Of a DNA stretch of 38,508 nt, positions 15,658 through 23,933 are shown piece by piece. Both the position numbers and the translations under genes were made by a program. Numbering within the stretch: the first letter of the stretch is position 1; each line of letters begins with the position of its first letter. The stretch comes from JARRJS01 sp037388885. Its GTDB lineage: Bacteria; Gemmatimonadota; Gemmatimonadetes; Longimicrobiales; RSA9. The stretch covers positions 1-38,508 of the forward strand of contig JARRJS010000043.1 of assembly GCA_037388885.1 (NCBI GenBank). The letters are read 5' to 3'. The notes beneath the pieces are model-generated. The model saw only the letters and a list, made by a program, of their open reading frames with translations. It was not told the origin of the DNA and ran no database searches.

Positions 15658-16365
15658 TCACTCGTCGGTGTACAGAATCACGCCGCACGCCTCGCAGCGG
15701 TGGAGGCCGCGGTCCTCGCGGATCTCGTTCTGCTGCTGGATCGGAATCACGCTGAAGCAGTTGCCGCACGCGCCGTCCTTCGTGAGTCGTGCCAGGACGA
15801 CCCGTGTGCGCCCGGACCGTACGCGGTCGTACAGGCCGATGGCTCTGTCGTCCAGCCGGATGCGACGATTCTGGCGCTGGTCCTTCAGCACGTCCAGCGC
15901 CGCCTGCGCTTCCTGCTGCGCCGCCAGCAGCGCGGCACGCTTGGGCTCCAGCTCCTGACGCGCTCGCGTCAGGTCCTTCTCCATCTCGTCCAGCTTCAGC
16001 TCCACCTTGGTCACCTGCTCCATCAGGGCCACCGCATCGTCCTCGTCCGCCTCCGCCGCCCGCCGTACCAGATCGATTTCCGTGCGCGCCGCCGCTTCCT
16101 CCCGCGCATTCCGCACCCGTGCCATCCGGTCTTCGTATTTCTTGAGCGTCGCCCGCTTCTCTTCCGCACCTCGCTCCAGGCGCCGCGTCTCCGCTTTCAT
16201 CTCGTTCAGCCGCGCGCGCACCGCCTCCACTTCCTTCTCCTTCGCCTCCACGGGCGCTTCCAGCTCGTCCAGCTCCGGCTGGAAGTTTGCCAGTGTCCTG
16301 CGCGCGTCATCGATCTGTGCATCCAGCTCCTGCAAGCCGATCAATCCCTCGTACGTCTCTCTCAT
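15658..16365 (-). CDS. Coiled-coil protein with C4 zinc ribbon
   Basis: A 235-residue cytoplasmic protein made of a long antiparallel-type coiled coil (about 5-175), rich in Glu, Lys, Arg and Ala, followed by a zinc ribbon. The ribbon ligands are C200, C203, C224 and C227 in CGNC and CEAC. The architecture matches the widespread CT398/HP0958-like zinc-ribbon family, whose members have been linked to RNA or secretion factors in some bacteria but have no single known role. The ATG lies 19 bp after the dnaG stop and the gene precedes recJ, a common neighbourhood. Function in this organism cannot be stated. Confidence 0.85.
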   Translation of the reverse strand: MRETYEGLIGLQELDAQIDDARRTLANFQPELDELEAPVEAKEKEVEAVRARLNEMKAETRRLERGAEEKRATLKKYEDRMARVRNAREEAAARTEIDLVRRAAEADEDDAVALMEQVTKVELKLDEMEKDLTRARQELEPKRAALLAAQQEAQAALDVLKDQRQNRRIRLDDRAIGLYDRVRSGRTRVVLARLTKDGACGNCFSVIPIQQQNEIREDRGLHRCEACGVILYTDE

Positions 16366-16384
16366 GCCCGGATTCCATCTCCCG

Positions 16385-18193
16385 TCATTTCTGTCTGTCT
16401 TTCAGGTGCTTCCGGAACTGAGGCCAGATACTGCCACCCAGCTTCTCCAGCTCCGCGGCTTTCTCCCGGAGCCGTCGCCCCAACTCCATCTCTTCCGCCA
16501 TCAGCACCTGTTGTTCCTGCTCATCCGCCACCTGGATGAGCCGCGTCAATTCACTCAGCCGCTCCAGGAGCGGCCGCAGACGGATACGTTCCACCGTCTC
16601 CCAGAAGACCCGGTCCGTCTCGCTCAGGTCCTCGCGGTCGCCTTCCAGCCGTTCCAGCAACGCGCGGGCCGCCGGTTCCAGCGCCATGTCCGCCGGGGAC
16701 GCCGACGGGTCCGCCGCCGTCAGCGCCTGGAACAGCGACCGGTGTGTCGGGTGCCGGAACTCGTCGGCGCTCAACAGCTCGGCCGCCTGCGCCACGCGCC
16801 CGCGGTCGCGCACCAGCAGCAGGAGCAGCTTGCGCTCCGCCGCGTCCGCGGCGCGACCTTCCGGGCCCGCCGGCGCGGTGCCTGCCGGCGGCGACGGCCG
16901 CACTGGGCGGGTGCCCGTGCCGCGCGCCTCCCGCTCCAGCGTCTCACGCCGTACGCCGGTGCGGCGGGCGACCCGGTCGACATAGATGTCACGCAGCGCC
17001 GGATCGGCCGCCGCCCGCAGCGTGGGCAGCAGGCCGTCCAGGGCCTTCCGGGTCCCTTCCACGTCTTCGAAGTAGGCTCGCTCTTCCAGGATCTGGAGCT
17101 TCCGGTCCAGCACGTCCACGGCGCCGTCCAGATACGGGCGCAACGCTCGGGCGCCACCCCCACGCACCAGCGAGTCGGGATCCTCACCCGGCGGCAGGGT
17201 CACGACCAGCGGGTGCACACCCGCGCGGAGCAGCGCATCCCCGCTCCGGAACGTGGCGCGCAGGCCCGCTGCATCGCTGTCGTACAGGAGTAGCGCCTGC
17301 CGCGTGTAGCGGGCCAGCAGAGTCGCCTGCTCCTCCGTCATGGCGGTACCCAGCCCCGCCACCACGTTCTCCACCCCGCGTGCAGCCAGGGAAACGTAGT
17401 CCATGTACCCTTCCACGACCAGTGCGGCCCCTTCCCGCCGGATGGCCCCCTTTGCCCAGAACAGGCCGTAAAGGATGGAGCCCTTGTGATACAGGGCGCC
17501 CTCCGGCGAGTTCAGGTACTTGGGCGCACCCGCCGACGCCCCACTCAGCACACGGCCGCCGAACCCCACCACCCGGCCGCTCCGGTCCGTGATCGGGAAC
17601 ACGATCCGGTCGCGCAGCCGGTCGTACGGCTCTTCCACCTTCTCGCTGCGCTTGATGAGACCCGCTGCCTCAAGCACGTCGTCGCCGATCCCGTGCGTGC
17701 CCGCCGCCTCCCGCAGGCCGCGCCATTCGTCCGGCGCGAAGCCCAGCATGAACCGCTCCCACGCGTCCCGGCCGATGCCGCGGTTCTCGAGGTACGTCCG
17801 CGCCCGCTCGCCGGCGGGTGCCATCAGGTGCCGCTGGTAGAAGTCGGCCGCGAAGGCGACCGCCTCCCGCAGGGGCTGCAGACCGTCGTCGGCCTGCGGT
17901 GCCTGCGTCGGGATCTCCACGCCGTAGCGGTCGGCGAGCTTCTCCACAGCCTCCTGGAAGCTCAAGCCCAGGTGCTTCAGGAGGAAGGAGAACACGTCGC
18001 CCGACTCGCCGCAGCCGAAGCACTTGTAGAAGCCCTTGGCCGGCACCACGTAAAACGACGGTGTCTTCTCCTGATGGAACGGGCACAAGCCCTTGAAGTC
18101 CTTGCCGGACCGCTTCAGGCTCACCAGCTCGCCGATCACCTCGACGATGTCCGCTCGCTCGCGGACCTCCTCGACAACGTCGTCCGGGATCAT
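16385..18193 (-). CDS. dnaG: DNA primase
   Basis: DnaG makes RNA primers for replication. The 602-residue protein has the CHC2 zinc finger (C37, H40, C58, C61), the RNA-polymerase-like region around 130-250 with FGGRVL and YLNSPEG, and a Toprim domain with E261 (VVEGYMD) and the D305/D307 pair (LLYDSDAAG). A C-terminal helicase-binding region of about 170 residues follows, poorly conserved as usual. ATG 18193 is chosen because GGAG lies 5 nt upstream and the codon shares one base with the mutS2 stop; GTG 18196 directly before it is also possible. It sits in a mutS2-dnaG-zinc ribbon-recJ run of DNA-metabolism genes rather than in a classical rpsU-dnaG-rpoD operon. Confidence 0.97.
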   Translation of the reverse strand: MIPDDVVEEVRERADIVEVIGELVSLKRSGKDFKGLCPFHQEKTPSFYVVPAKGFYKCFGCGESGDVFSFLLKHLGLSFQEAVEKLADRYGVEIPTQAPQADDGLQPLREAVAFAADFYQRHLMAPAGERARTYLENRGIGRDAWERFMLGFAPDEWRGLREAAGTHGIGDDVLEAAGLIKRSEKVEEPYDRLRDRIVFPITDRSGRVVGFGGRVLSGASAGAPKYLNSPEGALYHKGSILYGLFWAKGAIRREGAALVVEGYMDYVSLAARGVENVVAGLGTAMTEEQATLLARYTRQALLLYDSDAAGLRATFRSGDALLRAGVHPLVVTLPPGEDPDSLVRGGGARALRPYLDGAVDVLDRKLQILEERAYFEDVEGTRKALDGLLPTLRAAADPALRDIYVDRVARRTGVRRETLEREARGTGTRPVRPSPPAGTAPAGPEGRAADAAERKLLLLLVRDRGRVAQAAELLSADEFRHPTHRSLFQALTAADPSASPADMALEPAARALLERLEGDREDLSETDRVFWETVERIRLRPLLERLSELTRLIQVADEQEQQVLMAEEMELGRRLREKAAELEKLGGSIWPQFRKHLKDRQK

Positions 18194-20601
18194 CACAGCT
18201 CCGCCACCGTCACGCCCGAGCCACCCTCGCCCGGGCCGCCCGCCCGCTGGCTCCGCACGCGGGCGTCCGAGCGCAGCAGCTCCGACACGACCTGGCGCAG
18301 CGCCCCGGTCCCCTTGCCGTGGATGATCCGGAGGGTCGGCAGCGCCGCGCGCACGGCCGCGTCCAGCGCCGGCTGAAGCCGACCCGCCACTTCGTCCGCG
18401 CGCAGGCCGCGCAGGTCGACCTCCGGCGACGCTTCCAGCTCCGGCCCCGTCCAGCCGCCGGCCGCACCGTTCCGGCCCTGGGCACTCGCCTGCCCCGCAC
18501 CTTCCGGCGCATCGGCGCGTTCCAGGGACGCGGCGGGCACGTCCAGTCGCACGCCGCCGGTCTCCACCGTGGCCCGGCGGTCCCGCAGCTCGACGACGCG
18601 GCCGACAGCGCCCGTGGCCGGCACGCGCACCCAGGCCCCCTCGGCAACGTCGACCGGGCCCGCGTCCGTCGGCGGCGTTTCCTGTGCAGGCGCCTTTTCC
18701 GCCTGCTTTCGCGCCGCTTCCTCCACGCGATGCCGCGCCCGCCGCGCCTCCTCGTCCAGCCGCTCGGCGTCCGCTCCGGCCGCCACCGTTTCCCGCAGTT
18801 CCCGGATGGCCGCTTCCACCTCGCTGCGCGAATGGAGCAGCAGGTCGCGAGCCTGCTGCCGCGCGCGACGCTCCGCTTCCGATTCCCGCCGCCTGACCTC
18901 CTGCTGGCGCGCTTCCAGCTCCCGGCGCAGCGCCTCCACCTCGCGCCGCGCCGCTTCCGCATCCTGTCGGGCCGCCTCCGTGTCCTCCAGGGCGCGGGCC
19001 GCTTCCCGCTCCTTCTCCTCCAGCTCCACCAGCAGCTGGCCGACATCCCGCTCGCCCTGGGGCAGCAGCTGTTCCGCCGTGGCGAGGATACCGGACGGGA
19101 ACGACAGCTTGCGCGCGATGGCCAGCCCGTAGCTGCGCCCCGGCACGCCCTTCACCAGCCGGTACGTGGGCCGCAGGGCCTGTGAATCGAACTGCAACGA
19201 CGCGTTCACCACGCCCGCCACCTCACTCGCCAGGAGCTTGAGCTGCCCCAGGTGCGACGTCGCCACCGTCAGGGCGCCCCGGCCGTTCAGCTCCACCAGG
19301 ATGGCCTGGGCCAGCGCCCCGCCCTCCACCGGGTCGGTGCCGCTGCCGATCTCGTCCACGAGCACCAGCGACCGGGCACCGGCGGTTTCCACGATTTCGC
19401 GCAGGTTCCGCAGGTGCGCAGAAAACGTGGACAGGCTGGCTTCAATGGACTGCTCATCGCCGATGTCCGCGAACACGTCGGCGAACACCGGCAGCCGTGT
19501 TCCCGCACCCACCGTGGGCACGACGCCGGCCTGCGCCATGGCGCTGATCAGACCGACCGCCTTGAGCAGCACTGTCTTGCCGCCCGTGTTGGGTCCGGAC
19601 ACCACCAGCGTGCGCTCGCCCGGCTCCATTTCCAGATCGAACGGCACCACGTCGCCGGCCGCGGCCAGCAACGGATGCCGACCCTGCACGACGACGTACT
19701 CGTCGGCTGCCTGCTCCAGCACGCTCGGCCGGTGTGCGTCGTGCCGCAGGGCGAAGCGCGCCCGCGCGCTCAGGCTGTCCAGCTCGACGAGCGCGTCCAG
19801 GCTGACCGCGAGCCTTTCCCGGTGGGGTCGCACGGCATCGGTCAGCTCTGCCAGGATGCGCTGGACTTCCCGCGCCTCCTCGCGTTCCAGCCCGCGCAGC
19901 CGGTTCATCATGTCGATGGCGACGGGCGGCTCAATGAACAGCGTGGCGCCGCTGGCCGACTCGTCGTGCACGATCCCACCCACCTGCCCGCGCCCTTCCC
20001 GCCGCACCGGGACGACGTAACGGCCTTCCCGGACGCTCACCGACGCATCCGCCACCCGCAGCTCCTCCGGCAGGGTGGCCACGTAGCGCTCCAGCTTCTG
20101 CACGATCTGGCTGCGCACCGACCGGATGTCGCGACGCAGCCGGGCGAGCTCTCGGGACGCGCGATCCTGCAGCGCGCCATCCTCGTCCACCGCCCGTCCG
20201 ATGGTCTCCGCCAGGTCGTCCAGCTTCGCAATGCGCCGCGCCACGTCCGCCACGCCCGGGAACGCCTCCGCGTGCGGCAGCACCGAGCTGCGCACCTCCC
20301 GCGCGGACCGCATCAGCACGCCCGCGTCCCGCAGCGTGGGTGCGTCCCACGCCCCGCCCGCCGGCCCGAGGCGGCGTAGCGCCTGGCGCAGGTCGGGGAT
20401 CGGCGGAATCGACCAGTCCTCCACCCGCACCAGGAGGCCCATCATCTGCTCCACCCGATCCAGCTCGCCGTCGATCCATGCCCGCGCGTCCGACGGCGCC
20501 AGCGCCCGAACCGCCGCGGCACCCATGGGGCTCGCCGCGTACCCGGCCACCAGGTCCAGCACGCCGGAAAATTCCAGGACATCCAGGCCGTGAGAATTCA
20601 C
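18193..20601 (-). CDS. mutS2: MutS2 ATPase/endonuclease
   Basis: MutS2 acts on recombination intermediates and, in some bacteria, on collided ribosomes. The protein has 802 residues, normal length. The MutS core includes Walker A GPNTGGKT (336-343) and Walker B LVLVDEIGSGTDP with the acidic pair at 416-417. A long coiled-coil arm (about 500-640) is rich in Glu, Arg and Ala. The KOW-like segment VAEGAWVRVPATGAVG follows, and the C-terminal Smr nuclease domain contains VDLRGLRADEV and IIHGKGTGALR. The start is GTG 20601 with GAGGAGG 4 nt upstream. That ribosome-binding site lies inside a G-run sequence able to form a quadruplex. The stop overlaps the dnaG start. Confidence 0.97.
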   Translation of the reverse strand: MNSHGLDVLEFSGVLDLVAGYAASPMGAAAVRALAPSDARAWIDGELDRVEQMMGLLVRVEDWSIPPIPDLRQALRRLGPAGGAWDAPTLRDAGVLMRSAREVRSSVLPHAEAFPGVADVARRIAKLDDLAETIGRAVDEDGALQDRASRELARLRRDIRSVRSQIVQKLERYVATLPEELRVADASVSVREGRYVVPVRREGRGQVGGIVHDESASGATLFIEPPVAIDMMNRLRGLEREEAREVQRILAELTDAVRPHRERLAVSLDALVELDSLSARARFALRHDAHRPSVLEQAADEYVVVQGRHPLLAAAGDVVPFDLEMEPGERTLVVSGPNTGGKTVLLKAVGLISAMAQAGVVPTVGAGTRLPVFADVFADIGDEQSIEASLSTFSAHLRNLREIVETAGARSLVLVDEIGSGTDPVEGGALAQAILVELNGRGALTVATSHLGQLKLLASEVAGVVNASLQFDSQALRPTYRLVKGVPGRSYGLAIARKLSFPSGILATAEQLLPQGERDVGQLLVELEEKEREAARALEDTEAARQDAEAARREVEALRRELEARQQEVRRRESEAERRARQQARDLLLHSRSEVEAAIRELRETVAAGADAERLDEEARRARHRVEEAARKQAEKAPAQETPPTDAGPVDVAEGAWVRVPATGAVGRVVELRDRRATVETGGVRLDVPAASLERADAPEGAGQASAQGRNGAAGGWTGPELEASPEVDLRGLRADEVAGRLQPALDAAVRAALPTLRIIHGKGTGALRQVVSELLRSDARVRSQRAGGPGEGGSGVTVAEL

Positions 20602-20627
20602 CCCGCCTCCTCACCCACCCTTCACCC
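20601..20627 (-). promoter_or_regulatory. Putative RNA G-quadruplex over the mutS2 ribosome-binding site
   Basis: On the minus strand four G-runs (at 20625-20627, 20618-20620, 20614-20616 and 20601-20604) are separated by 4, 1 and 9 bases. The third loop contains the GAGGAGG Shine-Dalgarno and the last run touches the GTG start. Folding in mRNA would be expected to hinder mutS2 initiation. The pattern is seen directly; function is inference. Confidence 0.4.
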
Positions 20628-20635
20628 TTCCACCT

Positions 20636-20687
20636 CCCCGACGGGGTGTCCCCCTCCCCACGCCACCACCCCGAGGGGGTGACCCCC
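20636..20687. repeat. Two 19-bp imperfect direct repeats, each self-complementary
   Basis: Copies at 20636-20654 and 20669-20687 read CCCCGACGGGGTGTCCCCC and CCCCGAGGGGGTGACCCCC, identical at 17 of 19 positions. Each contains C4/G4 and G4/C5 arms that can pair. They are separated by 14 bp and could fold alternatively within or between copies. Confidence 0.8.
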
Positions 20688-20708
20688 ACCACGCGCCTGC
20701 CCTACCCC

Positions 20709-20737
20709 GGGGAGACGGGGGGACGGGGGGACCGGGG
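20709..20737 (+). repeat. G-quadruplex motif (plus strand)
   Basis: Four G-runs of 4, 6, 6 and 4 bases are separated by loops AGAC, AC and ACC, a textbook quadruplex pattern. The G-rich strand is the template for yqeY-mutS2 transcription, so a DNA structure rather than an RNA one would form here. Confidence 0.75.
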
Positions 20738-20774
20738 AGCGTCGCCCGAGCAAGGCCCCGCCGGCTGTGCCCCG

Positions 20775-21260
20775 TCACCCGCCCCCGCCCCCGCCCGCGC
20801 CTGCATGACCGCCTGCATCACCGCCGCCGAGGGCTTCCCGCGCCAGCCGGTTCGCCTCCTTGCCATCAAAGCGGCCCTTCAGCTTCGGCATGATGCGGCC
20901 CATGACGGCGCCGATGTTGTTCGCACCAGCGCCGATCGCCTCCTCGATGAGCGCGCGTACCTCGTCCTCGTCCATTTGCTCCGGCATGTACGCCTGGAGC
21001 AGCTCCGCCTCGTGCGCCTCCCGGTCGGCCACGTCCGGGCGTCCGACGGCGCGCGCTTGATCCGCCGACTCCTTCCGCTGCTTGATGGCGCGCGTCAGCA
21101 CCTGGATCACATCCTCGTCCGCGGCGTCACGCCCCTTGTCGATCTCGTAGTTGCGCACCTCGGAGAGCGTCGTCGTCAGCACCGTCGTGCGCAGCTTGTC
21201 CCGATCCCGGCGCGCGGCGTTCAGGTCCGCGCGCAATCGATCCTTCAATGCTTCCGCCAT
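20775..21260 (-). CDS. YqeY/GatB-tail-like protein
   Basis: A 161-residue YqeY-family protein, related to the C-terminal tail domain of GatB. The family pattern is clear: LKDRLRADLNAARR at the start, then LRTTVLTTTLSEVRNYEIDK, the KQRKESADQ region, LQAYMPEQMDEDEV, and GRIMPKLKGRFDG near the end. Members are thought to act on tRNA or amidotransferase-linked processes, but the exact role is not settled. ATG 21260 follows GGAGGAG closely. The protein ends in an unusual Gly/Ala/His tail of about 17 residues that finishes with six glycines, beyond the usual ~148 residues. It is divergent from the plus-strand unknown gene, with 154 bp between starts. Confidence 0.9.
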   Translation of the reverse strand: MAEALKDRLRADLNAARRDRDKLRTTVLTTTLSEVRNYEIDKGRDAADEDVIQVLTRAIKQRKESADQARAVGRPDVADREAHEAELLQAYMPEQMDEDEVRALIEEAIGAGANNIGAVMGRIMPKLKGRFDGKEANRLAREALGGGDAGGHAGAGGGGGG

Positions 21261-21414
21261 GGTCTCCTCCGAAGGCGACGTCTGTCTGCACACTGCCGTG
21301 ACTGCGGCGCACGACGCGTGTGTCTCTGTCCCCGCCTGCCATTCACGCGCCCCGTACCGGCGATCACATTCCAGGTCCAAAGCGAACACAACCGTATCAG
21401 ACCGGAGGCGCGTC
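21261..21414. promoter_or_regulatory. Divergent intergenic region between yqeY and the plus-strand gene
   Basis: This 154-bp region must hold promoters for both directions. On the minus strand a weak pair TTGTGT-N17-TGTGAT could serve yqeY. On the plus side I see a good ribosome-binding site (GGAGG at 21404-21408) but no convincing -35/-10 pair. No operator palindrome was recognised. Confidence 0.4.
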
Positions 21415-21957
21415 ATGGACGATGCCAACCTGGGCCGGGCGATCGCCGTTCTGAAGCGCCAAACTGAAATCGGCATTCCGATGACCGCGTTGCATGCGGC
21501 GATGCATCGAATGGGTGCCGCGCACCTGACGCTTGTCGCGCTGGACAACGGTCTGCGGGACCGGAGCGACGTGTTCGCCGTCATCGACCCGCCGGCGCTG
21601 CCGTGGGACACCGCCCTGTGGCCGCGGGACGCGGTGTCCCGGTACCGCGAAGTGCTGTGCGCCGTGGGGTACACGGCGGACACGTTCGTGGTTCTGCGGC
21701 CCGACCCGGCGCAGCCCGCCGACCTGGTCTCACGCATGCGTGCCGCCGTGATCGCGCTCCAGCACTCCGCGCCCGCCGGCCCCGCGGCCCCGCGTGCCCT
21801 GCTGGCCGCCAACGCCGCCAACGCCTCCTGGAACCGGGTCAGCCGGCTGAGGAACGGAACAGACCGGCCCACCATTCGCCTTCGCGATCGTCGTCCACCA
21901 GGGCCAGGCCTGCGCCGCGCGCCTCGTCGACGACGTCGTCGGCCTCCGCCTGCATGA
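21415..21957 (+). CDS. Unknown protein, only plus-strand gene
   Basis: I do not recognise this 180-residue protein. It is predicted real because the ATG has GGAGG 6 nt upstream, and codons up to about residue 141 show the high GC third positions of its neighbours while the minus strand there is otherwise empty. The N-terminal half looks like a small soluble alpha/beta protein, with HLTLVALDNGL and DVFAVIDPPALPWD. A helix-prone Ala-rich stretch follows at 100-140. Residues from about 142 on overlap the 3' end of prmA and become an Arg/Pro-rich tail with poorer codon use, probably non-native. A one-base shift would give a TGA at 21848-21850, so the true end may be near residue 144 if a frameshift or sequencing error is present. 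It has no signal peptide or membrane segment. Confidence 0.6.
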   Translation: MDDANLGRAIAVLKRQTEIGIPMTALHAAMHRMGAAHLTLVALDNGLRDRSDVFAVIDPPALPWDTALWPRDAVSRYREVLCAVGYTADTFVVLRPDPAQPADLVSRMRAAVIALQHSAPAGPAAPRALLAANAANASWNRVSRLRNGTDRPTIRLRDRRPPGPGLRRAPRRRRRRPPPA

Positions 21958-22711
21958 TGCCGCCCAGGATCAGCGAGCCGGACGGTGCCAGGACGGTCCC
22001 GAAGGCCGGCAGCAGCGGGCACAACACGCTGCTCGCCACGTTGGCCAGGATGAGGTCGAACGGCTCCGCCCGCCGGGCGCGCAGGTAGTCCGCATCGACC
22101 CGGGCACAGTCCAGCGTCACGGACTCCGTCACCCCGTTCCTGCGCAGGTTCTCGCGTCCGCTCTCCGCGGCGGCTTCGTTGGCCTCCCCGGCCCACTCCG
22201 GTCCCGATCCCAGAAGCACCGCGGCGATGGACAGGATGCCACTGCCCGCACCCACGTCCAGCACTCGATCCCCCGGCCGTACCGCCTCCTGCAACAGACG
22301 CAGCACACCCCGCGTCGTTTCGTGTTCCCCGGTCCCGAACCCCATGGACGGCTCGATCACCACCACCACGTCTTCGGGTCCGGGATCGGGCTCGTCCCAC
22401 GGCGGCGTGACGATGACGTGCTCGCCCACGCGCCGGGCCTGCAACCCATCCCGCCATTTCCGGGACCAGTCCTCGTCCGCCTCCCAGCGCCACAGGACGT
22501 CCACACCACCGCCGGGCACCAGCGCGTCCAACCGCTCCGCCGCACGCCGGACGAACGGCTCCACGTCCGCCGGCGGGGGCAGGTACGTGGTGAGCAGATC
22601 GTCGTCTTCCTGCACCGCACTGCCCCCCAATGCAATGAGCCCCTCGGTGAGATCGTCGAGGAACTCATCCGAGGGGACTCGCACCGTCAGGACGAGCCAG
22701 CGTTCCGGCAC
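21839..22711 (-). CDS. prmA: Ribosomal protein L11 methyltransferase PrmA
   Basis: PrmA trimethylates ribosomal protein uL11. This 290-residue protein has the N-terminal substrate-recognition domain (WLVLTVRVPSDEF...), the linker region IEPSMGFGTGEHETT, and the SAM-binding VLDVGAGSGILSIAA. ILANVASSVL comes where the family has a conserved Asn. The first linker motif differs from the usual DPGMAFGTGTHxTT, with Glu replacing Asp and Thr, so it is a divergent member. Start is GTG 22711; the ribosome-binding site is weak. It follows dnaJ by 52 bp, the classical dnaJ-prmA order. Its last 119 bp overlap the 3' end of the plus-strand unknown reading frame. Confidence 0.88.
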   Translation of the reverse strand: MPERWLVLTVRVPSDEFLDDLTEGLIALGGSAVQEDDDLLTTYLPPPADVEPFVRRAAERLDALVPGGGVDVLWRWEADEDWSRKWRDGLQARRVGEHVIVTPPWDEPDPGPEDVVVVIEPSMGFGTGEHETTRGVLRLLQEAVRPGDRVLDVGAGSGILSIAAVLLGSGPEWAGEANEAAAESGRENLRRNGVTESVTLDCARVDADYLRARRAEPFDLILANVASSVLCPLLPAFGTVLAPSGSLILGGIMQAEADDVVDEARGAGLALVDDDREGEWWAGLFRSSAG

Positions 22712-22763
22712 AATGATCCGACTCCGGATCCGAGCACCGCGAGAGGCCCGCTTCGACTCCGTC

Positions 22764-23915
22764 TCACGCGCTGAACGCCTCCTTTACCTTGCTCCAGAAG
22801 CCGCGTTCCTCCTCCTGCTGTTCCACGCGGTCCGGGGCCGGTGACTCCATCTCCCGGAGCTGCCGGTACAGCTTCTCCTGCTCCGCAGTGAGATCGGTGG
22901 GCGTCCATACCACCATCTGGACCAGCTGATCACCATGGCCGCCACCGCGCAGGCGTGGCAGCCCCTTGCCCCGCATGCGCAGGACCTGCCCCGTCTGCAC
23001 CCCCGCAGGCACCTTGACCCGGGCTGTCGAGCCGTCCACCACGGGGACTTCCAACTCGGCACCCAGCGCCGCCTGGCTGAACGTGATCGGCAGCCGGTAG
23101 ATGATATCGGCGCCGTCGCGAATGAAGCGCTCGTCCCCCTTCACGTCCAGTACGACCATGACATCGCCGCGCGGGCCGCCCTGCGGACCGACACTGCCTC
23201 GACCGCGCATGGCCAGGTAGTCCCCGGCGGTCACGCCGGCCGGAACGTCCACCTCGATCGTGGCCTCGCCAGGCTGCGTTCCGTGCCCATGACACGCCGG
23301 GCAGGCCTCCCTGATGCTCTGGCCCGCCCCTCCGCACGCGGGGCACGGCGCCACGCTCACGAACTGGCCCAGAATGGACCGCTGGACGCGCCGCACCTCG
23401 CCGGTGCCGCCGCACTCGCTGCAGCGCTCGGGCCTGGCGCCACCAGCCCCACCCGTTCCACCGCACGCCTCGCAGGGGTCGTCCACGGCCACCCGGATGG
23501 TCTGCTTGACCCCGCTGGCCACCTGCCCCAGCGTCAGCGGCATACGCACCCGGATGTCGGCCCCACGCTGTGGTCCGCGCGCCTGGCGCCGCGACCGGCC
23601 GCCGAACAGGTCGTCCAGGCCGAAGCCGCCGAAGTCGCGCATGAAGATCTCGAGCGCGTCGGAGAAGTCGAAGCCGGCAAAGCCGCCGGTGCCACCCTTC
23701 ATGCCTGCATGGCCGTACCTGTCGTACGTCGCACGCTTCTGGGGGTCCCGCAACACTTCATAGGCCTCGGTGGCTTCCTTGAACTTCGCCTCCGAATCCT
23801 TCGAGCCGTTGTTGCGGTCCGGATGGTATTTCAGTGCCAGCTTCCGATACGCCTTCTTGATGGCGTCCGCATCGGCATCCCGGGAGACTTCCAGGATCTC
23901 GTAGTAATCGCGCAT
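22764..23915 (-). CDS. dnaJ: Chaperone DnaJ
   Basis: A full-length type I J-protein of 383 residues that stimulates DnaK ATPase. The J domain (1-68) has HPD at 31-33. A short Gly/Phe-rich region (about 72-112, with two FGG) follows. The zinc domain contains four CxxCxGxG repeats, CEACGGTG, CSECGGTG, CPACGGAG and CPACHGHG. C-terminal substrate-binding domains complete it. The ATG at 23915 lies 18 bp after the hrcA stop. grpE and dnaK, which normally stand between hrcA and dnaJ, are absent, so DnaK must be encoded elsewhere. Confidence 0.97.
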   Translation of the reverse strand: MRDYYEILEVSRDADADAIKKAYRKLALKYHPDRNNGSKDSEAKFKEATEAYEVLRDPQKRATYDRYGHAGMKGGTGGFAGFDFSDALEIFMRDFGGFGLDDLFGGRSRRQARGPQRGADIRVRMPLTLGQVASGVKQTIRVAVDDPCEACGGTGGAGGARPERCSECGGTGEVRRVQRSILGQFVSVAPCPACGGAGQSIREACPACHGHGTQPGEATIEVDVPAGVTAGDYLAMRGRGSVGPQGGPRGDVMVVLDVKGDERFIRDGADIIYRLPITFSQAALGAELEVPVVDGSTARVKVPAGVQTGQVLRMRGKGLPRLRGGGHGDQLVQMVVWTPTDLTAEQEKLYRQLREMESPAPDRVEQQEEERGFWSKVKEAFSA

Positions 23916-23933
23916 CAGCCTTCGCGTGCTCCT

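Larger units (their letters stand above)
20602..20774. other. G/C-run spacer between yqeY and mutS2
   Basis: No gene is supported in these 173 bp. On the minus strand the region is first C-rich, then G-rich with short hairpins. It holds two 19-bp imperfect direct repeats, a plus-strand G4 motif, and a polypurine stretch carrying the mutS2 Shine-Dalgarno. No standard promoter or U-tract terminator was recognised. Confidence 0.8.

Noticed and set aside
20340..21467. Plus-strand open frame opposite mutS2 and yqeY
   Set aside because: It is antisense to two well-supported genes and has the Pro/Arg/Ala composition of a GC shadow.
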